Positions 28,553 to 38,386 of a stretch of 64,000 nt of DNA are shown piece by piece (the stretch's first letter is position 1; every line of letters starts with the position of its first letter). The DNA is taken from NCBI GenBank assembly GCA_963780165.1, contig CAWABB010000001.1, positions 868,001 through 932,000 on the forward strand, given 5' to 3'. Made by a program: the position numbers and the translations under genes. Source of the DNA: CAWABB01 sp963780165. Its GTDB lineage: Bacteria; Bacteroidota; Ignavibacteria; UBA10030; UBA6906. The notes beneath the pieces are model-generated. The model was given only the letters and a program-made list of their open reading frames with translations. It was not told the origin of the DNA and made no database searches.

Positions 28553-29872
28553 ATGAGGCTTTTGACCATCATCTGTGTATCGGTATCATGCATCGTCGCG
28601 GCCTCTGCGCAGGAGCGGATGTCATTAACAGTGGACGACGCCGTCCGCATCGCCCTTGAGAACAGCCCCATGCTCCACGCCTCTCAGATGAAGACCGAGG
28701 CTGCGCAAGGCAAGGCGAGCGAGACCAGGTCCGTCCGGCTTCCCTCGGTGAAGCTCTCGGGCGGATATACCCGCGTGAGTCCGATCACCCCGTTTGAGTT
28801 CACGTTGCCGGGGTCGGGGGAGAGCTTTGTCATCTCGCCGTCCATTGTCGACAACTACGCACTCAAAGCCTCGCTCGCCCAGCCACTGTTCACCGGATTC
28901 CGGTTGCAGGGTTCCCAGGACCTCGCCGAGTACAACGCAGAGGCGAGTCATCAGGACTACCGCAAAGACAGGGCCGATCTGATCTTCAACACCAAAAGCG
29001 CATACTGGGGGGTGCTCCGGGCGATCGAGTTGAAGAAGTCGATCGATACGTCCGTCGCTCAGGTCCAGGCACATGTCACGGACGCCGAGAATCTGCTGGA
29101 GCAGGGTCTGGCGACGACCAACGACGTCCTGAAACTCCGCGTCCAGCTGTCAAACGCGGAGCTGCTCCAGATCCAGGCAGCGAACGGCATACGGATGGGC
29201 ATCGTCGCCCTCAACAACCTGATGAACATCCCTCTCGAAACGGTCATTCAACCGGTTTCCAGTCTGGAAACCGTCGAGCACGATACCACAACGCATTCGG
29301 AGCTTGTTGCCACTGCACTCGCCGAGCGCCCCGATGTCAGGGGAATGGAGCTCCGGGTCAGGGCTGGCGAAGCGGGCGTGACGGTGGCCAGGTCCGGCTG
29401 GTATCCGCAGATCTCGCTGTTCGCGGACTACGTGACGGCAAAGCCGAATGCGCGCGTCGTCCCGGCGGTCCAGCTTTTCCGCGACACATGGGATGTCGGC
29501 GTCAATTTCTCGCTGGATATCTGGAACTGGCTTGCCACGGCGCACCAGACGGATCAGGCCACCGCCCAGCTTGCCCAGACGCAGGACATGCTCTCAACGC
29601 TCAAGAACGGTGTGGCGCTGGAGGTCACCCAGGCCTACCTCGACCTGCACGAAGCCCATGACCGGATCGGCGTCGCGCTCACGGCCGTGCATCAGGCGGA
29701 AGAGAACTACCGGACCTCGTACGAGAAATACAGAGAGGGACTGCTTCTCACGTCCGACCTGCTCGACGCCAACTCCGATCTGCTGAGAGCGAGGGTCAGC
29801 CACACGCAGGCGCTGGTCGACTACGAGATCGGACTGGCGAGACTTGAAAGATCCATAGGAAAGGCACAATGA
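28553..29872 (+). CDS. TolC-family outer-membrane efflux protein
   Basis: The start at 28553 has AGGAGAAGG upstream and a signal peptide (MRLLTIICVSVSCIVAASAQ). The 20 residues before it in the open frame are dropped. The 439-residue protein has the two OEP repeats: LTVDDAVRIALENSPML at the start of the first, and the long coiled helices with LRAIELKKSIDTSVAQVQ and YEKYREGLLLTSDLLDA at the ends of the repeats. It forms the outer-membrane channel of a tripartite pump. Its stop overlaps the adaptor start (ATGA), indicating translational coupling in one operon. Confidence 0.93.
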   Translation: MRLLTIICVSVSCIVAASAQERMSLTVDDAVRIALENSPMLHASQMKTEAAQGKASETRSVRLPSVKLSGGYTRVSPITPFEFTLPGSGESFVISPSIVDNYALKASLAQPLFTGFRLQGSQDLAEYNAEASHQDYRKDRADLIFNTKSAYWGVLRAIELKKSIDTSVAQVQAHVTDAENLLEQGLATTNDVLKLRVQLSNAELLQIQAANGIRMGIVALNNLMNIPLETVIQPVSSLETVEHDTTTHSELVATALAERPDVRGMELRVRAGEAGVTVARSGWYPQISLFADYVTAKPNARVVPAVQLFRDTWDVGVNFSLDIWNWLATAHQTDQATAQLAQTQDMLSTLKNGVALEVTQAYLDLHEAHDRIGVALTAVHQAEENYRTSYEKYREGLLLTSDLLDANSDLLRARVSHTQALVDYEIGLARLERSIGKAQ

Positions 29873-30933
29873 AAAAGCTGCGCATCATCATTTTCGCGGT
29901 CATCGCTCTGGTGACGATCATCGGCATTCTCCTCTTCAACAGGAGCAGGCATGCCGCGGAGGTCGGTACCCCGATGCTGAAGGACGTGCCGGTGACCGTC
30001 GCCACGGTCACCAGGCAGAAGGTGCAGGAGGTCCTCTCGCTCGTGGGAACGATCACCGCGAACAACGACGTCAACGTCGTTTCCGAAACCCAGGGACGTG
30101 TCACCGCCGTGCGGGCGAAGGTCGGCGATTTCGTCAGCGCCGGGACCGTGCTTGTCCAGGTCGACGATGAGCTCAAGCGGGCCGCCCTCACGGCATCGGA
30201 AGTGAACTACGAGAAAGCCAAACGGGACTACGAGCGATACCAGGCGCTCCTGCAGAAAAACACCATCACCGTGGCACAACTCGACGCTTCACGCCTCGCG
30301 TTCAAGAGCGCGGAGTCGCAGTATACCGTGGCACGACGGCAGTTCACCGACACGCGGATCACCACCCCCATCGCCGGATACGTGACCGCGCGCCCGGTGG
30401 ACATCGGAACGATGGTCCAGCCGGGGATGAGCGTCGCAAACGTCGTCGACATCACGATTCTGAAGGCACGCCTGAACGTCGCGGAGCGCGAGGTGTTCAA
30501 GCTGAAGGAGGGCGACAGGGTCGAGGTGACCACCGAAGTCTACCCGGGAGTTCAGTTCGACGGAAAGATCCAGAGCATCGCCTCAAAGGGGGACGAAGCG
30601 CACACCTACCCGGTCGAGGTGGTCCTTCAGAACAGCAAGGAGCACCCGCTCAAAGCGGGGATGTTCGGGCGGGTCGCATTCACATCGGTCAACGTGGAAG
30701 AGTCCCTGACAATTCCGCGTGATGCGCTTGTCGGAAGCATCAAGGAGCCGAAGGTTTTCGTCGTCGACAATGCCACGGCCCGGCTCCGCTCGATCGTGGT
30801 CGGAGGGATCAGCGGCGAGACGCTCAGCGTGACCGCGGGCCTCCGCGAGGGAGAGCTGGTCGTCGTCAACGGACAGAACAACCTCCAGGACAGCACCAGC
30901 GTCAGCATCATCGTCGAGGGAACCGCGCGATGA
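29869..30933 (+). CDS. RND efflux periplasmic adaptor (HlyD/AcrA family)
   Basis: This 354-residue membrane-fusion protein has an N-terminal membrane anchor (IIIFAVIALVTIIGILLF). A lipoyl/barrel-sandwich domain follows (NNDVNVVSETQGRVTAVRAKVGDFVSAG), with a coiled hairpin around ERYQALLQKNTITVAQLDA, its second lipoyl half (TRITTPIAGYVTARPVDIGTMVQPG) and a beta-barrel/membrane-proximal tail (IPRDALVGSIKEPKVFVVD). It bridges the TolC channel and the RND pump. It overlaps both neighbours by four bases (ATGA), so all three are co-translated. No regulator gene is adjacent. Confidence 0.94.
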   Translation: MKKLRIIIFAVIALVTIIGILLFNRSRHAAEVGTPMLKDVPVTVATVTRQKVQEVLSLVGTITANNDVNVVSETQGRVTAVRAKVGDFVSAGTVLVQVDDELKRAALTASEVNYEKAKRDYERYQALLQKNTITVAQLDASRLAFKSAESQYTVARRQFTDTRITTPIAGYVTARPVDIGTMVQPGMSVANVVDITILKARLNVAEREVFKLKEGDRVEVTTEVYPGVQFDGKIQSIASKGDEAHTYPVEVVLQNSKEHPLKAGMFGRVAFTSVNVEESLTIPRDALVGSIKEPKVFVVDNATARLRSIVVGGISGETLSVTAGLREGELVVVNGQNNLQDSTSVSIIVEGTAR

Positions 30934-33900
30934 CCATCACCGAACTCGCGATCAAGCGCCCTTCGCTGATCGTCGTCCTGTTCGCCGCTCTGACCGTGCT
31001 GGGGGTGTACGGGTACTTTCAGCTGAACTACGAGCTGCTGCCCAAGTTCACCACGCCGGTCATCACGATCACCACCCCCTATCCCGGTGCGTCGCCCCAG
31101 GAGGTGGAGACGAACGTCACGAAGCCGATCGAGGACGCCGTATACGGTCTGGACAACATCTCCTCCGTCCGATCGACCTCGCGCGAAGGGGTATCGGTGG
31201 TCATCGTGGAGCTCCAGCAGTCCGCCAACGTGGACTTCTCGCTCCAGGACGCCCAGCGGAAGGTCAACCAGATCGTGTCCACGCTGCCGCGGGACGTCAG
31301 GGCGCCGATCATCTCCAAAATCGCGCTGGACGAGATCCCGATCCTCCGCATGGGGGTCACCAGCACGATGCCGTCCCGGGAATTCTATCAGTTCTTGAAG
31401 GACCACGTCCAGCCGCGCATCTCGCAGCTCGCCGGCGTCGGACAGGTGACTCTCGTCGGAGGCGATCAGAGGGAGATCCGCGTCAACCTGGACGCCCAGA
31501 AAGTGCGCTCCTACGGACTGTCGATCTCCAAGATCACCCAGTCGGTAAAGAACGCCAACCTGGACTTCCCCACCGGCAATCTGAAGGGGGGTGACCAGCA
31601 GTTCGTGGTGCGCGTCGCCGGCAAATTCTCCTCCGTCGACGACCTGCGCAACCTCGTGGTGGCCGAGACCAAAACCGGCAGTGAGATCCGTCTGGGCGAC
31701 GTCGCCGAGGTTGTCGACGGCCGGCAGGACCTCGTGACGACGAGCAGGATCAACGGCAAGACCTCCGTCGGCATCCTGGTGCAGAAACAGTCCGACGCGA
31801 ACGCCGTCCAGGTGAGCAAACTCGTCAGGGCCGAAGTCAGGAAGATCGAGGCGGACAACAGGAACATCGACCTCCGCATCGACATCGCCCAGGACGGCTC
31901 CACCTTCACCATCGATGCGGCGGACGCGGTGAAACACGACCTGGTCCTTGCGATCATCCTCGTGGCCGCGGTGATGTTCCTTTTCCTGCACAGCATCAGG
32001 AATTCGCTCATTGTCATGGTCGCAATCCCGGCGTCGCTGGTCTCCACGTTCCTCGTGATGTGGGTCCTGGGATTCAGTCTCAACCTTATGACGCTGCTCG
32101 CCCTGTCGCTGGTGATCGGCATCCTGGTGGATGACTCAATCGTGGTGCTGGAGAACATCTACCACCATCTGGAAAAAGGCGAGGAGTCGCGTTCCGCGGC
32201 GTTGACCGGCCGCAACGAGATCGGCTTCGCGGCGCTTTCCATCACCCTCGTGGACGTGGTGGTGTTCGTCCCCCTGTCCGCCACCTCGGGGTTGATCGGG
32301 AACATCATGCGCCAGTTCGCGCTGGTGGTCGTGGCCTCCACGCTGATGAGCCTGTTCGTCTCCTTCACGGTGACCCCCGCCCTCGCCTCGAGGTTCTCGA
32401 GGCTCGAACGGATGACCCGGGGCACGTTCATGGGCAGGTTCGCTCTCTGGTTTGAGGAGCAATTCAAGCGGCTCACCGCGTACTACTTGAGGCTGCTGCG
32501 CTGGACATTCGGGCATCGGCGGACGGTATTCATCCTGACGCTCTCGGCCTTCATTGGCGCGCTCGCCCTGGCCCCGCTGGGTTTCATCGGCAACGAGTTC
32601 ATCACCCAATCCGACCGGGGCGAGTTCACCGTCACGCTGGAACTTCCCCCGGGGTCCACCGTGGAAAACACGAACTTCGTGACCCAGCGCGTGGAGCGGA
32701 TGCTTGCGGGCATCCCCGAGGTGGCCAAGGTCTTTACGAACGTCGGAGTCTCGAGCGAAGGACTCCTCGGTCAGACCTCCGCCAACAATTCCGAGCTTAA
32801 CGTGACCCTGGTCCCGCGGGAACAGCGTTCGCGCTCCACCGATGCGGTGGGACGGGTGATCAAAGAGAATGCGCAGATGATCCCCGGTGCCAAGGTGCGC
32901 GTCAACCCCATCGGGATCTTCGGAACCGCCAACCAGACCCCCATCCAGATCGTGGTTAACGGCACCGACATGGACGCTATCCGCCGCTCCGCCAGATCGG
33001 CCGCCGCGACGCTCGGACAGATCCCGGGAACGGCGGACATCCGGCTTTCTGCGGAGGAAGGCAAGCCCGAGACCCGCGTGGAGATCGACCGGGAGAAGAT
33101 GGCCGCACTGGGGTTGACGATCAACGACGTCGGGTCGACCCTGCGTGTAGCCCTCACCGGTGACGACGACTCGAAGTACCGCGACGGGCAGGACGAGTAT
33201 GACATCCGGATCGCACTGGACCAGTTCGACCGGACAACGGTGGAGGATCTCGCCAGCCTGACGTTTGTGAACCCCAGAGGTGAGGCCATCGAGCTGAAGC
33301 AGTTCGCCGATATCTTCCAGGCCACCGGGCCGACGGTCCTCCAGCGGCAGGACCGGAACTCGTCCATCACGGTCTTCGCGCAGGTGATCGGGAGGCCGAG
33401 CGGATCGATCGTCCAGGATTTCCGGAAGGCGATCGACGGAAAGCTGGAGAAGGGAATATCGCTCACCTACCTGGGGGATGAAAAGAACCGGGCGGAGGGG
33501 TTCGGGAGTCTCGGACTCGCGCTGATTGCCGCAGTCTTGTTCGTGTACATGATCATGGTCGCACTGTACGATTCCTACGTCTACCCGTTCGTGGTGTTGT
33601 TCTCCATCCCGGTGGCAATGGTCGGCGCATTCCTGGCGTTGGCCCTCACGATGAAATCCCTCAGCATTTTTTCCATCCTCGGAATCATCATGCTGGTCGG
33701 TCTCGTGGCGAAGAACGCCATCCTGCTGGTGGACCGGGCGAACGACATGCGGTCACAGGGACTCGGGCCGCAGGAAGCTCTCCTGGAAGCCGGGCAGAGT
33801 CGGATCAGGCCGATCTTCATGACCACGCTGGCCATGGTGATCGGGATGTTGCCCATCGCGCTTGCGGGAGGCGCCGGGTCCGAATGGAAGAGTGGTCTGG

Positions 33901-34091
33901 CCTGGGCGCTGATCGGCGGCTTGACCAGTTCCATGTTCCTGACGCTGCTGCTCGTGCCGGTGGTCTACACGAAGGTGGACGAGTGGAAGGCCAGCATTCC
34001 TGCGCTCTTCAAGGGCCCGTCCGCCCTGCTGCGGAAACTGCTGCGGGGATGGAAGGGCAAAGCATCCTCACCCGCGGGGGTCCTGGACTAG
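30930..34091 (+). CDS. RND efflux transporter, inner-membrane permease
   Basis: This 1053-residue protein of the AcrB/MdtB/HAE1 class starts ITELAIKRPSLIVVLFAALTVLG and shows two large periplasmic loops and about twelve membrane helices. The proton-relay aspartates of helix 4 are visible as Asp401-Asp402 in GILVDDSIVVLENI. Helix 10-11 motifs (GLVAKNAILLVD, IRPIFMTTLAMVIGMLPIAL) are intact. It pumps substrates from the inner membrane or periplasm through the TolC channel using the proton gradient. The substrates cannot be told from sequence; drugs, bile-like amphiphiles or solvents are typical. It is the last gene of the operon. Confidence 0.95.
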   Translation: MTITELAIKRPSLIVVLFAALTVLGVYGYFQLNYELLPKFTTPVITITTPYPGASPQEVETNVTKPIEDAVYGLDNISSVRSTSREGVSVVIVELQQSANVDFSLQDAQRKVNQIVSTLPRDVRAPIISKIALDEIPILRMGVTSTMPSREFYQFLKDHVQPRISQLAGVGQVTLVGGDQREIRVNLDAQKVRSYGLSISKITQSVKNANLDFPTGNLKGGDQQFVVRVAGKFSSVDDLRNLVVAETKTGSEIRLGDVAEVVDGRQDLVTTSRINGKTSVGILVQKQSDANAVQVSKLVRAEVRKIEADNRNIDLRIDIAQDGSTFTIDAADAVKHDLVLAIILVAAVMFLFLHSIRNSLIVMVAIPASLVSTFLVMWVLGFSLNLMTLLALSLVIGILVDDSIVVLENIYHHLEKGEESRSAALTGRNEIGFAALSITLVDVVVFVPLSATSGLIGNIMRQFALVVVASTLMSLFVSFTVTPALASRFSRLERMTRGTFMGRFALWFEEQFKRLTAYYLRLLRWTFGHRRTVFILTLSAFIGALALAPLGFIGNEFITQSDRGEFTVTLELPPGSTVENTNFVTQRVERMLAGIPEVAKVFTNVGVSSEGLLGQTSANNSELNVTLVPREQRSRSTDAVGRVIKENAQMIPGAKVRVNPIGIFGTANQTPIQIVVNGTDMDAIRRSARSAAATLGQIPGTADIRLSAEEGKPETRVEIDREKMAALGLTINDVGSTLRVALTGDDDSKYRDGQDEYDIRIALDQFDRTTVEDLASLTFVNPRGEAIELKQFADIFQATGPTVLQRQDRNSSITVFAQVIGRPSGSIVQDFRKAIDGKLEKGISLTYLGDEKNRAEGFGSLGLALIAAVLFVYMIMVALYDSYVYPFVVLFSIPVAMVGAFLALALTMKSLSIFSILGIIMLVGLVAKNAILLVDRANDMRSQGLGPQEALLEAGQSRIRPIFMTTLAMVIGMLPIALAGGAGSEWKSGLAWALIGGLTSSMFLTLLLVPVVYTKVDEWKASIPALFKGPSALLRKLLRGWKGKASSPAGVLD

Positions 34092-34204
34092 CGACTTATC
34101 GATGGATTCCGCCAGGTGGAATCGCTACCCGCGCGAACGACAGATCCTCATGATCGGCAGCGAGTTCGCGCGCGCAGACTTCCCATTTATCTGAATTCGA
34201 ATCG

Positions 34205-35674
34205 TCATTTCCCCCCCAGACGCTTCAGAACCTCCTCCGCGTTCGCGCTTCCAGGGTCAAGAGCAAGACTCTTCCTGTAGTTCTCGATGGCCAGCGTGGT
34301 GTCGCCGGCCACCAGAAAAGCCTCGCCCAGACTGTCGTACGCGTTCGCGGACCCGGGGAATGCCAGAACATTGAGCTTGAATACACTGATCGCCTGCTTC
34401 GCGTTCCCTCCCGCGAGAAGCTCGTACCCCTTGCCGTTCACCCGCCCCTCCAGGAGATGCACACCTGTCTTTCGTTCTCCGAGTTCCTTCGCACCCGCAT
34501 CGATCCCCTGCTGTGCAACAACTTCGATGACGTGATCCGTGAATGACCGGTTGGTTGCGTTGTCGGCGATCGGCACCACTGGTTTGTACGTCGGATCGAA
34601 CAGTGCGCGGGAGACTTCACGCCCCGCAGCCTGAAAGCCGTTGGACTTGTTGTTCAGCACAATAACAGTCGTGCCTTCGTCAACAAACCGAAGGAAGTCC
34701 GCATAGAATATCCCGTTCGAGCCGTTGTGCCAGATGAGCGTCGTGTTCCTCCGGGTCCTCTGAACGTCCCACCCGTACGCGTAGTACGAAGCACTGTCCT
34801 CGCCGTCCCTCAATCTCGGACGGTACATCTTCTCTTTTGCACGCTCCGATAGAATTCTGTCCGTCGCAAGCGCCTGATTCCATCTGAAGAGGTCTTCAGC
34901 GGTCGAGAGGATCCCGCCATTTCCCTTCAAATGCCAGTACGGGCCGTCCGCGTCCCACGGCTTCTCGGAGGGCTTTCCCCATATTCGGTCATCGCCGAAG
35001 TACCCTGTCGCGATCAGCTTCTCATCGAAAACGGGTCGCCTGTACCCCGTTTGCTCCATCCCGGCCGGCCGCCAGAGGTTCTGATACAGAAACGTCTCGT
35101 ACGGTATGCCTGCGACCCGTTCTATGATAATTGCCAGCAGGCTGTACCCTATGTTCGAATAGGAAAAAGCCGTACCGCACGTGAACTTCAACGGGCTCCT
35201 CATGACTGAGTCGACGAAGGCAGTCTCGGTAATGCTATCGTAGTCTCGGCCGACATTGCTCGTGAGCCCGGAGGAGTGCCTCAGAAGATCATGAATGGTG
35301 ATGTCCGATTTGTCTCCCGGAATATTCTTGAAGAACTTCGAGAGCTTATCATCGGTCGACAGCCTCCCTTCCATCTCCAGCTTCAGAATTGCCGCCGCCG
35401 TGAATTGCTTCGTGATCGAACCGATATCGAAGGCCGTCCGGGAAGAATTCTTACGCCGGTTCAGCGCGTCGCTGTAGCCGTAGCCCTCCGAGATCACGAC
35501 CTTCCCATGGAGCTCGACAAGGACTGCTCCCGAGAATCCGGCCAGCTCGAGCGTGTCCAGGTAGGACCGCACGGCTGGGACGGTTCCTTCGGCCTCCGGG
35601 CCGGTATCTGGATGCGTGGAGGCTCCTGTTCCAAGGAGTAAAAGGAGCCCCACGACGAGGGGGATGTATCTCAT
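34205..35674 (-). CDS. Exported serine beta-lactamase-like protein with C-terminal TPRs
   Basis: This 489-residue protein has a signal peptide (MRYIPLVVGLLLLLG). The class C beta-lactamase/DD-peptidase fold is supported by SxxK at Ser86-Lys89 (GSITKQ), Tyr-Ser-Asn at 172-174 (SYSNIGYSLL) and HNGSNG as the third motif. After the catalytic domain are two TPRs (AYDSLGEAFLVAGDTTLAIENYRKSLALDPGS). Such proteins act as esterases or peptidases on peptidoglycan-like or small ester substrates; true beta-lactam hydrolysis is not implied. The ribosome site (GGGTG) is weak. It converges with the RND gene. Confidence 0.88.
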   Translation of the reverse strand: MRYIPLVVGLLLLLGTGASTHPDTGPEAEGTVPAVRSYLDTLELAGFSGAVLVELHGKVVISEGYGYSDALNRRKNSSRTAFDIGSITKQFTAAAILKLEMEGRLSTDDKLSKFFKNIPGDKSDITIHDLLRHSSGLTSNVGRDYDSITETAFVDSVMRSPLKFTCGTAFSYSNIGYSLLAIIIERVAGIPYETFLYQNLWRPAGMEQTGYRRPVFDEKLIATGYFGDDRIWGKPSEKPWDADGPYWHLKGNGGILSTAEDLFRWNQALATDRILSERAKEKMYRPRLRDGEDSASYYAYGWDVQRTRRNTTLIWHNGSNGIFYADFLRFVDEGTTVIVLNNKSNGFQAAGREVSRALFDPTYKPVVPIADNATNRSFTDHVIEVVAQQGIDAGAKELGERKTGVHLLEGRVNGKGYELLAGGNAKQAISVFKLNVLAFPGSANAYDSLGEAFLVAGDTTLAIENYRKSLALDPGSANAEEVLKRLGGK

Positions 35675-35897
35675 GCTTCACCCGTTTCAGTGGTAGTTGG
35701 ATAATCCCCCGCTCCCTCACTCGCCTTAGACCGCGCATCCCGACACCAATGACCGAAGTCGGTCAATGCAGCACGCGCAGCGAGTCCTCGTAGCAGGTCG
35801 CGACCTCCATAAAGGGGCGCCCGGCAAGAGTCGGCGGACGCATCATGTGGCCGTATGATTGCGAACGACACAGAGGGTGAGCCCGAAAAGGTGTCAA

Positions 35898-36587
35898 TCA
35901 GTTGTCCGATGTCCTGATGAACTTGTAGATTGTCGCGCCAAGAATGGCACCAACGATCGGCGCCACCCAGAATAGCCACAGCTGCTCGATCGCCCAGCCA
36001 CCCGCAAACACTGCCACGCCTGTGCTGCGAGCGGGATTGACCGATGTTTGCGTGACCGGGATGCTGACCAGGTGAATCAAGGTCAGGCACAGGCCGATAG
36101 CCACCGGTGCAAACCCCTGGGGCGCGCGCTTGTCTGTAGCACCGAGAATGACGATCAGGAACATCATGGTCATGACCACCTCGGTGACGAGCGCTGCCGT
36201 CAGTGAATAGCCGCCCATCGAATGCTCTCCATAGCCGTTGCAGGCGAAACCCGCGCTGACGTCGAATCCCGCCTTTCCTGAGGCGATCAGATACAACACC
36301 CCGCCGGCGACGATTCCGCCAATTACCTGCGCGACTATATACGGCACCAGGTCCTTCGCCGGGAAGCGGCCGCCTGCCCAGAGCCCGATCGATACTGCAG
36401 GGTTCAGATGGGCGCCGGAAATGTGGCCGATCGCGAATGCCATCGTCAGCACTGTCAATCCGAAAGCAAGCGACACGCCGAGCAGGCCTATGCCGATGTC
36501 AGGATAGTGTGCTGCAAGCACCGCGCTACCGCAGCCACCCAGCACCAGCCAGAACGTCCCGACAGATTCCGCAACGTATTTCTTCAT
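35898..36587 (-). CDS. aqpZ: Aquaporin Z
   Basis: This 229-residue major intrinsic protein has six membrane helices and two half-helix loops, SGAHLNPAVSIG and TSVNPARSTG, that carry both NPA signatures. The N-terminus MKKYVAESVGTFWLVLGGCGSAVLA is the standard AqpZ opening, preceded by AGGAG. Arg after the second NPA is the selectivity-filter arginine typical of water channels rather than glycerol facilitators. It provides fast osmotic water flux across the inner membrane. It has no operon partner. Confidence 0.95.
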   Translation of the reverse strand: MKKYVAESVGTFWLVLGGCGSAVLAAHYPDIGIGLLGVSLAFGLTVLTMAFAIGHISGAHLNPAVSIGLWAGGRFPAKDLVPYIVAQVIGGIVAGGVLYLIASGKAGFDVSAGFACNGYGEHSMGGYSLTAALVTEVVMTMMFLIVILGATDKRAPQGFAPVAIGLCLTLIHLVSIPVTQTSVNPARSTGVAVFAGGWAIEQLWLFWVAPIVGAILGATIYKFIRTSDN

Positions 36588-36833
36588 GTCTTCACTCCTG
36601 TACTGATGTTGGTATGAAGTGTCACACCGAGGCGGGTTGACGCAAACCGTTCGACTGTTGACGCCGTTACTCCGCTAGATGCCGAAGATACGCGCGCCGT
36701 GGCAGATAGTCAAGCGTGAAACAGACCCCAGCACTGAGCTGTTGAAGCTTATTAGAAATGTCAGGGTCCGTGCTTAGTAGAAATGTCAGTATATCGCATC
36801 TTAGGGGTCTCATCCATAGGACGGGATCCCGCG

Positions 36834-36955
36834 ATGCCGGAGATACTGCCGATGAGCACGAAGGAACGACAACGGCTGGAAGTGATCGGCCATCTGAAGC
36901 ACGGGGAGACAGGTGGCGGATGTCTACACGGACTGCGTGGTTGCCGCGTGGCAAA
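36834..36955 (+). pseudogene. Possible transposase N-terminal remnant
   Basis: From the ATG at 36834 (or 36852) the frame reads MSTKERQRLEVIGHLKHGE, which looks like the helix-turn-helix start of ISNCY-type transposases, and then loses resemblance at GGGCLHG. The TAGAAATGTCAG copies just upstream could be remains of an IS end. The similarity is by eye only. Confidence 0.35.
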
Positions 36956-36963
36956 GGAAGCGT

Positions 36964-37120
36964 CGCATGCAAAGGAGGGTCGCATGCAAAGGAGGGGTCG
37001 CATGCAAAGGAAGGGTCACATGCAAAGGAAGGGTCGCATGCAAAGGAGGGTCGCTGCAAGGAGGGTCGCATGCAAAGGAGGTCGCATGCAAGGAGGGTCG
37101 CATGCAAGGAGGGGTCGCAT
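36964..37120 (+). repeat. Tandem array with Shine-Dalgarno-like and ATG units
   Basis: About nine units of 15-18 bases share the consensus CGCATGCAAAGGAGGGT. Unit lengths differ by one to three bases, as in a slipping minisatellite. Every full unit contains an AAGGAGGG or AAGGAAGGG purine block, and the ATG of the next unit follows it after four to five bases. It ends about 140 bases before the DUF481 start. Confidence 0.85.
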
Positions 37121-37260
37121 CATCCGCGTTTGATTCTCACAGTCCACTTCCTTATCCTGGCCCTGGATATCCTGCCGCTGGATGTCCTGCCGCGGAACCC
37201 CCGATATCGTACGTGTGGACTAGTCCAGAGTTTTCTCTGCACACCATAGAGGTGGCACAA

Positions 37261-38301
37261 ATGTCACGTTGGACCCGATTGCGCGTGCAAATGGTGCTGA
37301 AGGCCCTTTTGCTGTTCCTGATCCCGACAGCCGGATGGGCAGGTCAAGACACCGTCGTCACCAAAAGCGACGACCGCCTTGTGGGAGAGATCAAGAGCCT
37401 CAAGCGAGGCTGGTTGCTGCTTGAAGCCGACTACGGCGACAACGACTTCATCATCGACTGGGACAAACTCAAGTATGTGGGGAGCAAGAACTTCTTCAAG
37501 TTCGGGACAACCGATCGGCGCACCATCACGGGTTCCTTCCGGACCGATCCGGCAGATTCCTCGCGATTCCTCATCGAGGGCGCTGACGGCCCGGTCTCGG
37601 TATCCCACGATGACCTGGTGACACTGGAGAGCGTCAAGACGACCTTCTGGGATCAACTATCTGCATCATTCGATTTTGGGTACAGTCTCACAAAGGCGAA
37701 TAACCTGAAGCAGACGTCCGTTGGCGGTATGTTCGGATACAAATCGGACAAGTCAACTGCCACCATTTCCCTGCAAGGTGTGAATAGCAGCCAGGATAAT
37801 GCCGGCAGGAGCAGAAAGGGAGAGCTCAACCTGAGCTATTCCTATATGTTCGTGAGCAGCTGGTACGCGGTGGCGGCCGCCGGGTTCGAAACCAGCGACG
37901 AGCAGCAATTGGATCTTAGATCGACGGTCGGAGGAGGCATCGGAACGCTGCTGCTGGCGACACAACGCATGGATTTGGGGCTCTCTGCAGGGGTAAATTA
38001 CGTGAACGAGCGCTTCATGCAGTCCGATCTCGGGACAGTCAACAGCGCCGAGGCTTTCGGGAGGGTGGAGTATAACGCCTTCGACGTCGGACCTCTGAGC
38101 TTTTTCACCGGGGGTTCAGTCTACCCAAGTCTGACACAGGAAGGCCGCGTGCGAACAAAGATCAAAGCAGATCTTAAATGGGAACTCCCTCTGAACCTGA
38201 CGTTTAAGCTCAGCTTCACTCACAACTACGACACGAAGCCCCCCAACGAGGCGACAAAGACCGACTACGTTTTCAGCACCACGGTAGGATGGGAACTGTA
38301 A
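37261..38301 (+). CDS. DUF481-type outer-membrane barrel
   Basis: The start at 37261 has AGAGGTGG upstream and yields a signal peptide (VLKALLLFLIPTAGWAGQ). The frame is open far upstream through the tandem array, but that part is not protein-like. The 346-residue product begins with a KSDDRLVGEIKSLKRG domain followed by a beta-barrel of alternating strands that ends VFSTTVGWEL, a typical C-terminal beta-signal. DUF481 proteins (YdiY-like, salt-induced outer-membrane proteins) have no settled function. It is a single gene between the repeat region and the SpoIIE phosphatase. Confidence 0.8.
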   Translation: MSRWTRLRVQMVLKALLLFLIPTAGWAGQDTVVTKSDDRLVGEIKSLKRGWLLLEADYGDNDFIIDWDKLKYVGSKNFFKFGTTDRRTITGSFRTDPADSSRFLIEGADGPVSVSHDDLVTLESVKTTFWDQLSASFDFGYSLTKANNLKQTSVGGMFGYKSDKSTATISLQGVNSSQDNAGRSRKGELNLSYSYMFVSSWYAVAAAGFETSDEQQLDLRSTVGGGIGTLLLATQRMDLGLSAGVNYVNERFMQSDLGTVNSAEAFGRVEYNAFDVGPLSFFTGGSVYPSLTQEGRVRTKIKADLKWELPLNLTFKLSFTHNYDTKPPNEATKTDYVFSTTVGWEL

Positions 38302-38386
38302 GACGGGAAGGGATATCACTACCTTTTTGGACGTTGGAACGCGCACTGTGCCCCTCTGTGTGTATGATCGATTAGTCGGTGGGGCA

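Larger units (their letters stand above)
36588..37260. other. IS remnant and tandem-repeat region
   Basis: These 673 bases carry two direct copies of TAGAAATGTCAG (near 36754 and 36779), the short transposase-like frame at 36834 and the tandem array at 36964-37120. Apart from the leader of the DUF481 gene there is no intact gene. Confidence 0.5.

Noticed and set aside
30627..31991. Long minus-strand frame over the RND gene
   Set aside because: It is antisense to a clear RND pump and is His/Asp/Arg-rich, as expected from the complement of GC-rich coding DNA.
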